DNA of 64,000 nucleotides from Notospermus geniculatus (GCA_002633025.1 NMRB01000705.1:137400-201399); one strand, 5' to 3'; numbered from the stretch's first letter, positions 22,191 through 32,919 are shown. The notes: generated from the sequence alone by a model not told the origin. Made by a program: numbers and translations.

Positions 22191-22484
22191 CTGTGGCTAC
22201 CAAATGTCACTCCACAGGTACAAAGAATGCCATTCTTTGTACCTGTGGTATCCAACGTAGAGCACAAAAAAGACACACAAAATGATAACAGATATCCAAC
22301 AAAGAGCACAAAAAATGACACACGAAATCATAACAGATATCCAACATAGAGCACATAGTGCATTCACTTCTGGGGTCTTTACTACTAGAAAGTGCCTGAG
22401 GAAGACCCTGGTTGGGGTCGAAAATTTGCGAAATTTGGAGACGACTTTACTTTGTACCTGTGGAGTGACATTTGGTAGCCACAG
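22191..22484. mobile_element. 294-bp inverted-repeat element enclosing a hammerhead-like copy
   Basis: A perfect 35-bp inverted repeat starts CTGTGGCTACCAAATGTCAC at 22191 and mirrors 22450-22484. Just inside, CCACAGGTACAAAGAATG folds on itself (22216-22252). The centre has two to three copies of a 40-bp unit (ATATCCAACAAAGAGCACA, AATGACACACAAAATGATAA) and then the hammerhead-like stretch at 22396-22436. A TA precedes the left end but does not follow the right end, so the target duplication is unclear. Confidence 0.7.
22396..22436 (+). ncRNA. Hammerhead-like ribozyme core, likely inactive or relic
   Basis: CTGAGGA (22396-22402), an A, stem II GACCCT-GGTT-GGGGTC, GAAA (22420-22423), then stem III AATTT-GCG-AAATT. 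This is the conserved hammerhead order with a plausible five-pair stem III. An unpaired A before stem II, and a weak stem I between the flanks, argue against a fully active ribozyme. The cleavage-site base would be T. Confidence 0.35.
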
Positions 22485-22489
22485 TGTTT

Positions 22490-23118
22490 TCAGTTAGAGT
22501 GATGATTACCCTAGATTTTATCTTTTCGTCTATGTCCTTGAAACTTCTAGTCAAATGCAAACCATACCTGATCAGTAATAAAGTATCCATAGTTCTCCAG
22601 AATAATCCTGAAGAAAACCTCACCACCTAAAATGAACCCTTGGTATTTTATTCTTTTGTACTGCCATATTTTCCTGAAATGATTTCTTCCTGTAACCTCG
22701 TCTTTACGGTAAATCTTTCAGAGTTGAAAAGGAAAGAAAAAAATAGGCAGGAGTTGCCAGGAAATACCTGTTTATGATCACCGGAATCGTCAGACAAAGA
22801 CAAGGAAACACGTTGCCGGTAAGTGGCGGACTTGAAAGAAGAGGAAGAGGTTAACACTTCTGAGACGTCTCTATGGGATACCAATGTCAATGATATCACG
22901 TGCCGTCTTTGATAAAAAAGAGTAGATTGTGATCAAGGCAAGCACTTAGTTTCCTTTTGAGGTGTGGCGGAACATATTAAGGATGAACATTCTCTTCGCT
23001 TTCTGATTTTGACTGAATCGTTTGTTTGAGAGAAATCTTCCACAAAAAGAAAGAAGGAAAAGCTTTAATTGAAGAAAATTGTGAAATCGTGAATTATGAA
23101 TGAAATGCAAAGTACAGT
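22490..23118. other. Single-copy DNA, no feature seen
   Basis: No inverted repeats or splice-bounded frames recognised. Confidence 0.35.
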
Positions 23119-23370
23119 TAAAGGTAATGTATCATGACTTCGTTGTTACATTCAGTGTTTGTAAACATTGGTGTTTACATTATATTACTTTGGACTTTTG
23201 GGACATGACAGCCCACCAGATTGAATACTCTCAGTATCAAAAGAATTTCTAGTGGGGCATGCCGCCAACAAATTACTCATAAGACAAAGAAAGACTGGAC
23301 ACAAACAAACAAAATGTAAATAAACAATGATTTTCGTGGCCCGCGAAAATACCTGTGATATCTTTAACAA
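23119..23370 (+). repeat. Dispersed ~250-bp repeat, copy 1
   Basis: This matches 50122-50376 in opposite orientation over about 250 bp, with scattered changes. Recognisable words are GTAATGTATCATGACTTC, AAAGAAAGACTGGACACAAA and CGTGGCCCGCGAAAATACCT. It has no inverted repeats at its ends and no poly(A) tail, so the element type is unknown. Orientation is arbitrary; this copy is taken as plus. Confidence 0.8.
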
Positions 23371-23675
23371 GTGCATGCGTCCTTCTGGTTCACCTTTTGA
23401 CTGTCACAGCCATTTGGGCGTTGCCCTAAGTATGCACTATGAGTAAATTAATATGTGGACGATACAAAGAGTTCTGTCTGTGCATAATAAAGATAGCACT
23501 CTGGGAGATGTTGTGACTTACCTCATTAATTACCTCAACCTTTATGTCTTCTTATGACAATAATGGAGGAATGGAGAACGTTGCAGCCATTATCTACTAC
23601 TTCATCAAGTGCTCATCTCTCAGTTGATTGAAGTCCAGCTCATCCTGATGATCAGTTGTTTTCCAGGTTATAATA

Positions 23676-23816
23676 GGGAGGTTGAGATCAGCAACTTATC
23701 ACGGATCCTTATACGTTATATACGGATACGAATAGAATTCTGGAGGACAAATTTTGTGTACATTCCGATCCGTATATGTATGAGGATCCGTGATAAGTCG
23801 CTGATCTCAACCTCCC
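23676..23816. mobile_element. 141-bp foldback MITE
   Basis: GGGAGGTTGAGATCAGC on the left mirrors GCTGATCTCAACCTCCC on the right, and pairing continues through AACTTATCACGGATCC and TATACGGAT words toward the middle. Nearly the whole element is paired. No target duplication is certain. Confidence 0.75.
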
Positions 23817-24112
23817 TTTTATGATACATCAGCATATGCAACATGCCGTTTAGTGTACCACGGTCCACAGTGGAACGAAATGGATGGCCATCGGTGCAGA
23901 ATTGTCCAGTTGATCCCAGCTGAGAAACCCCCATAGCCTATTGGTTTGCAAAATTAGCTTTCTTCCAGCATGGCTGTGGAAGATGAAGTTTCCTTGCTTT
24001 TCTGTTCGTCTGTGTGATGAGATGTAAACTGGCGTCCCAGGTGTCTAACATGCCGCGGCTAGTAAAGTGTCCAATTCTGTGGTTGAATATGTAGGCCTAA
24101 TCAGCATGGATT

Positions 24113-24352
24113 CTCTATCTCAGGTGCTTTCATCTGCAGTTTTACTCAGGTGCTTTTCTCAGGTGTTTACTCAGGTGCTTTTCTCAGGTGTTTTACTCAG
24201 GTGCATTTTCTCTATCTCAGGTGCTTTCATCTGCAGTTTTACTCAGAGGTGCTTTTCTCAGGTGTTTTACTCAGGTGCATTTTACTTAGGTGCTTTCAGG
24301 TGCTTTTCTCAGGTGTTTTACTCAGGTGCTTTCATCTGCAGTTTTACTCATA
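24113..24352. repeat. E-box minisatellite (CTCAGGTG units)
   Basis: Irregular repeats of TTTTCTCAGGTG, TTTTACTCAGGTG and the longer TTTCATCTGCAGTTTTACTC form nested units. I count about twelve CAGGTG hexamers between 24121 and 24330. Open frames in all three plus frames cross it because the units lack stops; they are not genes. Confidence 0.85.
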
Positions 24353-24471
24353 AAGATACCAGTGGTCCTGATTGAGTCTTGTGAGATATCTTTAAAGGAG
24401 AGGACAGTCAGAGTGCCAAAATTTCCTCATTTACTTTGCATCAGCAATGTTGCATTGTGGTCCTACCTGAT

Positions 24472-24546
24472 TGTCTTATTTGCTTTCAATTAAGACTGGA
24501 GATGTGACTGTCTTATTTGCTTTCAATTAAGACTAGAGATGTGACT
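24472..24546. repeat. 37-bp tandem duplication
   Basis: TGTCTTATTTGCTTTCAATT followed by AAGACT(A/G)GAGATGTGAC occurs at 24472 and again at 24509, with one base difference. Confidence 0.85.
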
Positions 24547-25993
24547 ACCGAATTCCTTTCTCTTAGTTAGATGCAGCCACTTGCTTTTCAACAATGGCAC
24601 TATTACTTCCATCTGTGGAGTTCTATTAAGTTCAGTTCACTTTCTCAAGTACAGAGGGCAGCGCTGAAGACATGGTGGGAGTCTTGTCTTCAAGCAGGAA
24701 TTTGTTTGCAACCACAAAATCCACGGAAGAATTCTCAAAAGAGAAGTACGCAAAAAATGCTCGGAAAACCAAACATGAAGAGCTTTGATATCAATAAATT
24801 TTTTGAGAGGTGGCAACTGTTTTTTTTAGTTTTCTTTACCAGTACATCAAAGTTAAAAGCAACCACGAGTAGTTTCATCTCTGTTTAGCATTGTGGGAGT
24901 CAAATCCAAGCCATTAAAAACTTAAACCAAATGTCAAGCCGGGATAAACAGATCTCCGATAAAAAAAGTCTATTGATAACTCCTTGCATGTGGTTTTTTC
25001 CTCTATTCTGCTCAAGTAACAGTAAAAAAAAGCAGGAAACACCTAAGAGAAAAAGTTTTAAAGCAAATTTGTATTAGATTTAACGTAACCGTGACTTTCC
25101 TGCCTACTAGAAGCACTCATAATTTTTGTCATAAAGTTCGTCACCTGATGTGTGGTTTATTTCTTAGAAGTAGTTATCCTGTTGAAAAAAGAATTTTTAG
25201 GGGAACGGCTTATAATGAGTTTTATTTTCTTGGGTTCATACTTGAAACTTCCTCTCATATGACACGCATGTTTACCTGATGAATATTTTTCATTTGTTGG
25301 ATAACTGCAAAATTGGCTCATAATTGTCAGAATGATGTCATTTTGAGCCTTCTGTTATTAGTGAAGCTAATCATCTGGCGAAATGTATCCGTGCGATGTG
25401 TTTTTCAAACCATCATAATATGCGGTGTTCCTTTTTTACCATTAATAGCAATGTCAGACAAAAGAAGAAACTGTACTCTTTTGCCTTTGGCTTGATATCT
25501 GAATGAAGTTTTAAATGTCTTGGTATCAGTTGTTCATGATTGACATCATCAGTGTGGAAAAATATAAGAAAGGGAGAAACCTGAGAATAAAGTAAGAACA
25601 GTTTGAAAGACAAATTGGGTGGGACCGTTCACCTCTGTGTGGTACAGATATTCACTGATATTCACTTGGGTGTTGGCTTTCTCCTGCTGCTCTCTCTTAC
25701 ACAATACTTTGATTGACACTCTGATCACAGTTCAATATTAAACTTAGTCCTAATGCCGTAATTGTTTTAAATTTGACATACTTTGCTTACTTTTCTGCTG
25801 GCAACTTGGTCTGAAAAGCTCCTAGTGAAGAGGTGTGCTGATGGCCTAGCATTATCATCCATGGCAGCAGGGGATGATGAAACATTTATCACATGAACAA
25901 TATGTCCAAGTCGTTTTCATATTTCGAAATCGGCACTTTGGGAAATCAGACTTGTTGGAATTCTAACGGGCTAAATATGCTGTTAGCTGGTGG
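24547..25993. other. Single-copy AT-rich DNA
   Basis: A plus-strand frame (24571-24888) has a weak possible acceptor TTTCTCAAGTACAG near 24652 and reads RAALKTWWESCLQAGICLQP, but no donor or neighbour exon supports it. I do not annotate it. Confidence 0.3.
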
Positions 25994-26123
25994 CCAGGGC
26001 CCATATTCATAAAACTTTGCTAGGCTTAGTTGCCTGCTAAAGTGCCTAGTTTGTACAGGCCAATGTACACAAATAGCAACCAACTGAGCTAGCAAGCTGA
26101 GGTTTTATGAATATGGGCCCTGG
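25994..26123. mobile_element. Foldback with CCAGGGCCCATATTCATAAA ends
   Basis: CCAGGGCCCATATTCATAAA on the left mirrors TTTATGAATATGGGCCCTGG on the right. Inner words GCTAGGCTTAGT and AGCTAGCAAGC also pair weakly. It belongs to the general class of short GGGCC...CATAAA palindromes, other families of which occur at 37217, 61760 and 62811. Confidence 0.75.
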
Positions 26124-26282
26124 ATACTTTCGTGCCAGGTGCAGCTTTGTGCAATGCCAATTTCCGAATGCTCATTAGCTGTCACCATCTTCTATCAGCA
26201 ATCACAATCTGCAGTGATGATTGATTATGTTTAAGCTGTAAAAGATGCCAGAATCTCTGATAACCGCCCCGAGTTTTCTCAT

Positions 26283-26888
26283 TATGCCCCCGCTCAACGA
26301 AGTTGAGTTGGGGGCATTATGTTCTCAGTTGGTTTCCGCCGCCGCCGCCGCACCCTATTCCGGACTATAACTCAAGAACGGGTTGTCGGATTGATCTCAT
26401 ATTTCTGTGGTGTAACCGGGTGGATCAGAGGAGGTGCCCTATCGATTTTGGTTGCGATCCGATATTCAATATGGCCGCCAGGAGGATATCTTGGAGTTTG
26501 CATTCCGGACCGTAACTCAAGAACGGGTTGCCCGATTTATCTCATATTTGCGTGATGTAATGGGGTGGATCAGGGGAGGTTCCCTATCGATTTTGGTTGC
26601 GACCCGATATTCAATATGGCCGCCAGGAAGACATCTTGGTTTTAGCATTCCGGACCATAACTCAAGAACGGAATGCCCGATTGATCTCATATTTGCATGG
26701 TTTAATGGGGTCGATCGGGGGAGGTTCCCTATCGATTTTAGTTGTGACCCAATATTCAATATGGCTGCCAGGAAGACATCTTTGTTTTTGCATTCCGGAT
26801 CGTGACTCAAGAACAGGTGACCCGATATTCAGCGTGATGCACCAGAGCGGGGGCATACTTGCAATCGCCCCGATTGCGTTACATCTAG
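26283..26888 (+). mobile_element. Helentron-like element 2, three 145-bp repeats
   Basis: The 5' TATGCCCCCGCTC (26283-26295) is repeated inverted at 26845-26857, about 31 bp inside the 3' end. The 5' hairpin TGCCCCC...GGGGGCA and the 3' hairpin GCAATCG-CCC-CGATTGC (26861-26877) are perfect, and the end reads ACATCTAG|T, the CTRR-T form known for Helitrons. The word AACTCAAGAACG recurs at 26369, 26514 and 26659, and as GACTCAAGAACA at 26804, exactly 145 bp apart; ATGGCCGCCAGGA sits in each unit. A (CCG)n tract lies near 26337. No coding frame is preserved; the overlapping frames repeat because the unit does. Confidence 0.82.
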
Positions 26889-27195
26889 TTGATATTACCG
26901 GTAACAGATTCGTTTTTACATCAGATTGCCACCTGTATATTGATGATAGAGGTCACTTCTGCTTGCTCCCAGCAGATCAACAAAATGATGAATATTCCAT
27001 TATTTCAAAAATTGCTCTTCCTGGCCATGGAAGCTGTCACAACCTCCTGTTGGAATCCTGGTGGACGTCCTCAAACTCTATGATTGATTGATTCTCTTTC
27101 TTTTTCACACCTCGGGTACTCCAGATAACGTTTTACAATGTGACATTTCTTAAATGATCATCTTACTCTAGAAAACACATTTCACGCTTGGAGGA
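26889..27195 (+). other. Single-copy flank with a weak exon-like frame
   Basis: After ATTACCGGTAACAG the frame to 27091 reads RFVFTSDCHLYIDDRGHFCL and continues to a stop. Only a weak acceptor precedes it, so this may be chance. Confidence 0.15.
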
Positions 27196-27325
27196 CAGTG
27201 TTTCCGCCAGGGGGGGGGGGCAGGGGGTATCCCCCCTTAAAAAGCCCAAATTTGTGTTTTTGACCAAGAATACTGTAAAATTTTCTCTTTATCCCCCCTT
27301 AAAAATATTCCTGGCAGAAACACTG
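27196..27325. mobile_element. MITE with CAGTGTTTCTGCCAGG ends
   Basis: CAGTGTTTCCGCCAGG at the left mirrors CCTGGCAGAAACACTG at the right, and inner runs (GGGGG/CCCCC and TTAAAAA) also pair. Both flanks carry GAGGA, a 5-bp match. The ends resemble CAGTGTTT-type hAT MITEs, but an 8-bp duplication is not evident. A G-run of ten lies inside the left arm. Confidence 0.6.
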
Positions 27326-27799
27326 GAGGAAATTGCCAGTTGCTCTGTGTATCTAGGAATTTACCTGTAATGGTATCTTCGTTTCGTTGCTATCCTGGGT
27401 GGGGCTCTGTAATGGATGACAGTGAATAGCGACAATCGAACAACTACATCTATTCAGCTTGATTCAGACTTGTTTGCAATGCCAATTGATCACCATTTTT
27501 GCAACACCATGCTGTTGTTTATTCAAGTGGAAACTGTAGATATAAAAGCTTTCAGCACCATCAGGCCAGACACACTTCAGAATAATTTCTTCTGGAGGGT
27601 TTCCGATTGCATGCAAATGATGCCATTTGTTACAAAATTAATATCTTGACAGGAGACGTGATTGTCGTATGTAAGAGGTGACAGGAATATATTTTCAGTA
27701 ATTTATTCTGTTGTTTAAAACAGAAATGAGTCTCACCCTCAAGGTGTTGACGTGATCAATAAAATCAACCTGTTGCCTATTTTCTTCGTCTTTAAGTAA

Positions 27800-28256
27800 G
27801 GCGACCAGACTTTTTTATTCCTTGTTTCTCAGTTTTTTTAGGAGAAATGTTTGAGGAGGGTGGAAAAAAATTTTAAAATAATTTTTATTTTTTCAATGGC
27901 AATGCTTCAATCGGAGGATAGAAAATTTTTTTTATTTAAATGTGACTATGATATATGAGCAGCAGTCTTGTACTCAATGCATAACGGACAAAACTGCGAG
28001 GGTTGGCATTATTGCTTGAGATTATGGTAGGCCAGTAAAGGTGTACCTTCTGCGAAAAGGCACTTTCGGGCCCTGATGTTCTGGCCGGCGTTCGGAAAAA
28101 AATAAAGAAAAAACTTTTTTTTTCTTCAGTTTTTGGATTCGGAATCGGCGGGCGCAAGAAACTGTAAAAAAATAAAAATTTTATTTTTTTTCCAAATTCG
28201 GGGCATTCCCGATTTGGCGGGTTCGCAAAACATTAGGAATAAAAAAAAGTCCAGCC
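27800..28256. mobile_element. A/T-tract MITE, copy in duplication 3A
   Basis: The ends GGCGACCAGACTTTTTTATT and AATAAAAAAAAGTCCAGCC are inverted repeats. The interior is full of runs such as AAAAAAATAAAAAT, flanked by TTCGG, GCGGGTTCGC and ATTCCCGATT words. A fuller relative with a 5-bp target duplication lies at 45494-45970, and a left-truncated one at 29114-29578. Confidence 0.6.
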
Positions 28257-28658
28257 TAACGAGGATGCGGTGAGGTTGGCCTGTCACAGACAACATACTG
28301 CATCTGTCAGATGGACACCCATATGAGGATTATGATGCATTCCGAAAAGATATTGTCAATTAGAGAGATCAGGAAGTCTTGAGGTATGCCTACCCTTGGT
28401 GCAAGACTCTGTTCGCAGAGATTCCTAAGTTTTGAGGTCGACCTTGCCTTGATGTTTGGAGTGTTGCCATTGTCATTCTTCTAAATTTCTTTGTCCTCCT
28501 TTAAGTAGCTTTTATCTTTGAGAGATGGTACTGCTTACTACTTTCCCTCCTTAATGTTAGATTATCTGCCTTTTAACCACTACACATGACATGATAGTCT
28601 TACGTTCTTGGTGGATCACGGCAACATCGTCACAGGACTTTTTCCATTAGTCAGGACA
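27815..28658. repeat. Tandem duplication 3, copy A
   Basis: This aligns with 29114-29985 with scattered changes. It starts TTATTCCTTGTTTCTC inside the left end of the A/T-tract MITE and ends near CAGTCAGGACA. Shared single-copy words include GGATGCGGTGAGGTTGGCCT and CACATGACATGATAGTCTTA. Confidence 0.88.
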
Positions 28659-28679
28659 ATTACCTTGTTTACACTACAT

Positions 28680-28757
28680 AAAAGCCCGGGCTGAGCACGG
28701 GCTTTTTGCGTTTACACCTATGAATCGCCGTGTCTAAATAAAGCCAGGGCTTTTTGT
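28680..28757. mobile_element. Small palindromic fragment (AAAGCCCGGG)
   Basis: AAAGCCCG...CGGGCTTT pair around GGCTGAGCA, within words GTTTACACTACATAAAAG and TTTTTGCGTTTACACC that mirror each other. It appears to be a short MITE or the remains of one, wedged between duplication copy A and the next Helentron-like element. Confidence 0.45.
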
Positions 28758-29113
28758 CCCCCGGAGCCCTCGGAGGGGGACTTGAAAATACCGGCCGTCC
28801 GTGCGCCTCTGCCGCTCGGCGCTCGCCGCTCGGCGCTCGCCGCTCGCCGCTACTAGTCCCTTCCGCTCTATAACTTAAGAACGACTAAAGATTTTGGATT
28901 CATATTTGGTGGAGGGATGTATCACGGGCCAAAGGTGTGTCGCGTGAAAGAATCGGCCAAATCCGATTCTCCACTTTGCCACCAGGGGGCCGAAATCCAA
29001 ACCACAAAAACTGCNTCTGTACTGATCCTCAACATTGACCATGAGAGTCACAGTTTCACACTTAACCATGGAGACTTATCACAGAGGTGAGCACAATGGC
29101 CCTGGCCATTTCA
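28758..29113 (+). mobile_element. Helentron-like element 3, one module
   Basis: A 5' hairpin GTCCCCC...GGGGGAC is followed by a run of CGCTCGGCG/CGCTCGCCG words, one module from CTATAACTTAAGAACGAC (about 28868) to TTTGCCACCAGGGGGCC (about 28977), and a 3' hairpin AATGGCC-CT-GGCCATT (29095-29110). No subterminal copy of the 5' arm is visible at the 3' side, so its termini belong to a different subfamily from elements 1 and 2. One ambiguous base (N) lies at about 29015. The downstream duplicate copy begins at the first T after TTTCA. Confidence 0.65.
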
Positions 29114-29985
29114 TTATTCCTTGTTTCTCGAGTTTTTTTGAGGAGAAATGTTTGAGGAGGGCGGAAAAAAATTAAAAAATAATTTTATTTTTGGTAGTTT
29201 TTCACATTTCTCAACGATTTCAATGGCAATGCTTCAATCGGAGGATAGAAATTTTTTTTAAATTTAAACGTGACTATGATATATGAGCAGCAGTCTTGAG
29301 CAATGTACTCAATGCATAATGGACAAAACTGCGAGGGTTGGCATTATTGCGTAAGATTACGGTAGGCCAGTAAAGGTGTACCTTCTGCGAAAAGGCACTT
29401 TCAGGCCCTGGCCGGCGTTCGGAAAAAAAAAGAAAACAAATTTTTTTCTTCAGTTTTTGGGTTCGGAATCGGCGGGCGCAAGAAACTGTAAAAAATAAAA
29501 ATTTTATTTTTTTCCAAATTCGGGGCATTCCCGATTCGGCGGGTTCGCGAAACATTAGGAATAAAAAAAGTTCGGCCTAACCATGCTAACGAGGATGCGA
29601 TGAGGTTGGCCTGTCACAGACAACATACTGCATCTGTCAGATGGACACCCATATGAGGATTATGATGCATTCTGAAAAGATATTGTCACTCAGAGAGATC
29701 AGGAAGTCTTGAGGTATGCCTACCCTTGGTGCAAGATTGTTCGCAGAGATTCCTAAGTTTTGAGGTCGACCTTGCCTTGATGTTTGGAGTGTTGCCATTG
29801 TCATTCTTCTAAATCTCTTTGTCCCCTTTTAAGTAGCTTTTATCTTTGAGAGATGGTACTGCTTACTACTTTCCCTCCTTAATGTTAGATTATCTGCCTT
29901 TTAACCACTACACATGACATGATAGTCTTAGTTCTTGGTGGAGATATCACGGCAACATTAGCAGGACTTTTTCCATCAGTCAGGA
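29114..29985. repeat. Tandem duplication 3, copy B
   Basis: This is co-linear with 27815-28658 plus small indels, for example an extra block TTTTTGGTAGTTTTTCACAT near 29190. Its left end lies directly against the 3' end of Helentron-like element 3. The A/T-tract MITE inside it (to 29578) lacks its first dozen bases. Confidence 0.88.
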
Positions 29986-30036
29986 CATTATTGTCTCCTA
30001 ATGATGAAGGTCATCAAGGGCGGCTGGTCTCACCAT

Positions 30037-30062
30037 GGGGGGGGGNNNNNNNNGGGGGGGGG
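30037..30062. other. G-run with 8-base assembly gap
   Basis: A G homopolymer surrounds N at 30046-30053. The true length is unknown. Confidence 0.95.
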
Positions 30063-31724
30063 GGGTGCACATCTTGAGGAACTGGAACTCAAGGCCCAGG
30101 GGCTATAAAGAGCGTAGATAAACACAAGACCAAATTGAATACCAGACTGTTTTAAATTCCTAAGTACACTTCAGCAGAATGTAACATTCTAGACCAGTGG
30201 AACCGAAAAAGGGGTGCAAATTTTTTTTGGGTGCTTGGCAAGCGGAACTCCACTGCTGCTATGGGGGCGTGCACGTGCACCCTGTGCACCCCCAGCCTAT
30301 GCCCTTTGTCATAAATATTCAATTTACTGGTATGTGTTTTGATGCTCTGGAAGTTTGTATCCTTTTGAACAAGTGGGAGTGTATTGCAGCATTAATCAAG
30401 GGTGGCTGTGACTGGACTAATGTGAGTAAAGTGAGGGATTTTATATTGGAAATGTATTAAATTCTAAGTTGTGGCATTGTCTTCACTTGCTACGGCTGCT
30501 GAGTCAGTTGAGCAAAGTGCACTAAGCGGTGCCTTTCAAATTGCAAGGGTTTCATGCCTGCATGCAATCCTACAGAATCTCCGATATGCTCCGGCTGAAT
30601 CACACCATTTTAACGGCTACAACGGGCAACTTGTTTCCATTAAGTAATTTCCTCTTCAGATAAGACACGAAACCATTTTTTCAAAAGGTTGAGGAAATTT
30701 ATGATTTCAAGCATCCCATGACCGTACTGTTCGTGCATGCGCATCACATTTTATAAACAAGTCCTTTTTTGCCTGCACACGACAGAAAAATCATTCTGTC
30801 TATCTTCTGTTTGCCTGTCTGCAATTAACTAATGACCATTTCATATGGTAATTGATGTGGGACTCGTATTAAGTAGGAGCGGCACAGCCATCATTGCTAA
30901 TTACTTGAGTTTTTTTATGTTTTTGCGTGCCAATAGGCTACTTTTGAGGATTGTTTTTGTCAATCGGGTATTGTTGAAAAATTGTCCTGGAACTGGTTTG
31001 AGGCTATGCTGCCAAACCGATAGAACGTTGATGGAACAACGTTGTTGGTTTCAGTTGTCCAAAATCGGTCGGTTGTTGAAAACACACCTTTGCAATATAG
31101 TCCAAAAATATGCAAGCAATGAAAGTGCGAGTGGTACTATAAAATTAATTTAGTTGCAGTTGAGCACTTCAGGGGATAATTTAAGAATCCGGGATTCTGT
31201 TTGAAGTTAATTTACTGCTTTTATCTCGTGTGAAATTATGTTAGTTGAAAGAGGACAGAATATGTGGAGCTATAGGTCTTAAGCTGAGTTGAAGGATCGA
31301 GGAATCTCTTAATGAATTGTCATTAAAGTGATTACCCATGAAAATCATCAACGTTTTCTTTGAAAGAGGTTCCATTTTCTTCCATTTTATAACTCAATCA
31401 TAGCAAATTCCAAAGCTTTTTACAAAATTGTTAATGGTGGGATGATCCTAATGGGGCATTTTAAGCAACGACTTCGATTAAGGTCTTCATTACAGAATTT
31501 CCATGCAGCAGGAAATGCCTCAAGCAGAAATTTCTTGGATGCTTTAAAGATTTTACTATCGGAATTATGTTTTAGTAGCAGTTGTAATCAGTTCGCTACG
31601 GCATTCACAGCAGGGGGAGGTTGATGTCTCTTTCCTGCTTATCAGCTAGCTGATGGTGGCTCGTCGTGGATGGGACTTATGAGGGGTTTGTTCAAAATGG
31701 CATCTGTGCTGTCTTAGACTGGTA
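30063..31724. other. Single-copy DNA, no gene supported
   Basis: Near 30205-30300 the phrases AAAGGGGTGCAAATTTTTTT and GTGCACGTGCACCCTGTGCA suggest an eroded hAT-type end, but it cannot be delimited. Plus frames at 30197-30460 and 30845-31153 lack splice support. Otherwise nothing is seen. Confidence 0.3.
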
Positions 31725-31773
31725 CCCGGTCCTAACGATTTTACATCCGGCTTTTGCATATGTTAGGACCGGG
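31725..31773. repeat. Small hairpin CCCGGTCCTAAC...GTTAGGACCGGG
   Basis: Twelve-base arms (31725-31736 and 31762-31773) pair perfectly. A related hairpin with CCCGGTCCTA and AGGACCGGG occurs at 42395-42446 with different loop sequence, so this is a small dispersed family. Confidence 0.7.
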
Positions 31774-31903
31774 CATGCACATCGCGTTCGTGAATCTGAT
31801 TGGTTGGTGCCAGCGAGGTGGTAAGTATAGGAACTATCATGTGTGATACCTTTTCTATTTTCACCCCCTTCGTGATTGGTGGATTTCCTGGGTCAAATGT
31901 AGG

Positions 31904-32338
31904 TCACCTTCCATCTGCATTCCGGTTTGTCACCCGTATTGAGAATTGAATAAATTTACATATTACATAAAATTTCCAAGTGACGTCACTGCCTGAATTC
32001 CACCACAAATGGCGGCCAATACAGGTCCCACCAAACAAGCCACGTCCGACTGCAGGACGCGGGTTGCTAGGATTAGGTACTAGTCTATGCTGTCTTAGCA
32101 ATGTTACTTTATCCGTGGAGCTTACACCAAGACAATGTAAGTGCAAAGATTTATTTTGAACAACTTCGGGGAGAAGTTCACAGTCAAGGACCCTCTGACA
32201 TACACCTGTCTTGTCTATTTCCTGACTGGCATGATTTGGGAAATTGTATCTCTGCTCTGTGACATATCCTCTAGTACCTGAATTAACCCGATTCATTTGA
32301 CTTCTCAATGTTTGGTTGCCAGGGCTCAGGATTAGCAA
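31904..32338 (-). other. Open frame of 144 codons, coding status unclear
   Basis: The frame reads through KTGVCQRVLDCELLPEVVQN and VSSTDKVTLLRQ. A possible acceptor TTAATTCAG lies in its first third on the minus strand, and a possible donor AAA|GTAACA further on. The length is near the upper end of what chance gives in this window and I recognise no domain, so I leave it as a possible exon only. Confidence 0.18.
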
Positions 32339-32676
32339 TTTCGAAAGTGGAGACTCTCAAGGTCGCAGTTGATATTTTGCCATGTGACTGAACCAAAAGC
32401 TAACGACCCCTGAGAGTCAAAAGCCTTTCTTTTTAAGTAACTATGTAAAGGCTACATACATGTGTACTTGATACTCTTTGTCTCTGATCAGTAGATGGCC
32501 CTATTCCATGTAATTTGAATACATCAACTACTGATACTAATTTGAACCAGAGAATTGTCATTGCCGATTATTTGGCGTCTGTTAATAGACTGCTGGCAAT
32601 TTGATGAAGCAATTTTCATCTCAGATGTCAATGTAATATGTTCTTCTATTCTAGTCACTGTCGGGAATAAGGACAA

Positions 32677-32919
32677 TAGAGACCTTAAGATCCGTCACGT
32701 CGCCGTCGCCGTCCCCGTCGTGATTCCCATTGCTGCTTTCTACGTCATCAATTGATGGGGATCGGCGTGCCATCTATCGTTTTGCGGACGAACTGAGTAT
32801 CGCGGACGTCAATTTTCTTTAGCACTTTTTCACGAGGCGGTCCGAACATCGCTAAGCCATGACGTTGTTTGCCCGCGACGGGGACGGTGACGGCGGTGTT
32901 ACGGCCGGATCTTCTCTAG
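32677..32919. mobile_element. CpG-rich foldback MITE
   Basis: Left words TTAAGATCCGTCACGTCGCC and GTCGCCGTCCCCGTCG mirror CGACGGGGACGGTGACGGCG and ACGGCCGGATCTT on the right. It is markedly richer in CpG than its surroundings, which implies either recent arrival or absence of methylation-driven decay. Confidence 0.7.

Noticed and set aside
26434-27091. Overlapping frames with repeated peptide motifs
   Set aside because: They are translations of the 145-bp repeat of Helentron-like element 2 in different frames, with no start or family resemblance.
28680-28712. Rho-independent terminator (AAAGCCCG hairpin then TTTTT)
   Set aside because: The form fits a bacterial terminator, but the setting is eukaryotic and the hairpin is part of a palindromic repeat fragment.
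31815-31830. Strong donor GAGGTG|GTAAGTATAGG
   Set aside because: The donor is excellent, but no upstream open frame with an acceptor could be delimited next to the 31725-31773 hairpin.
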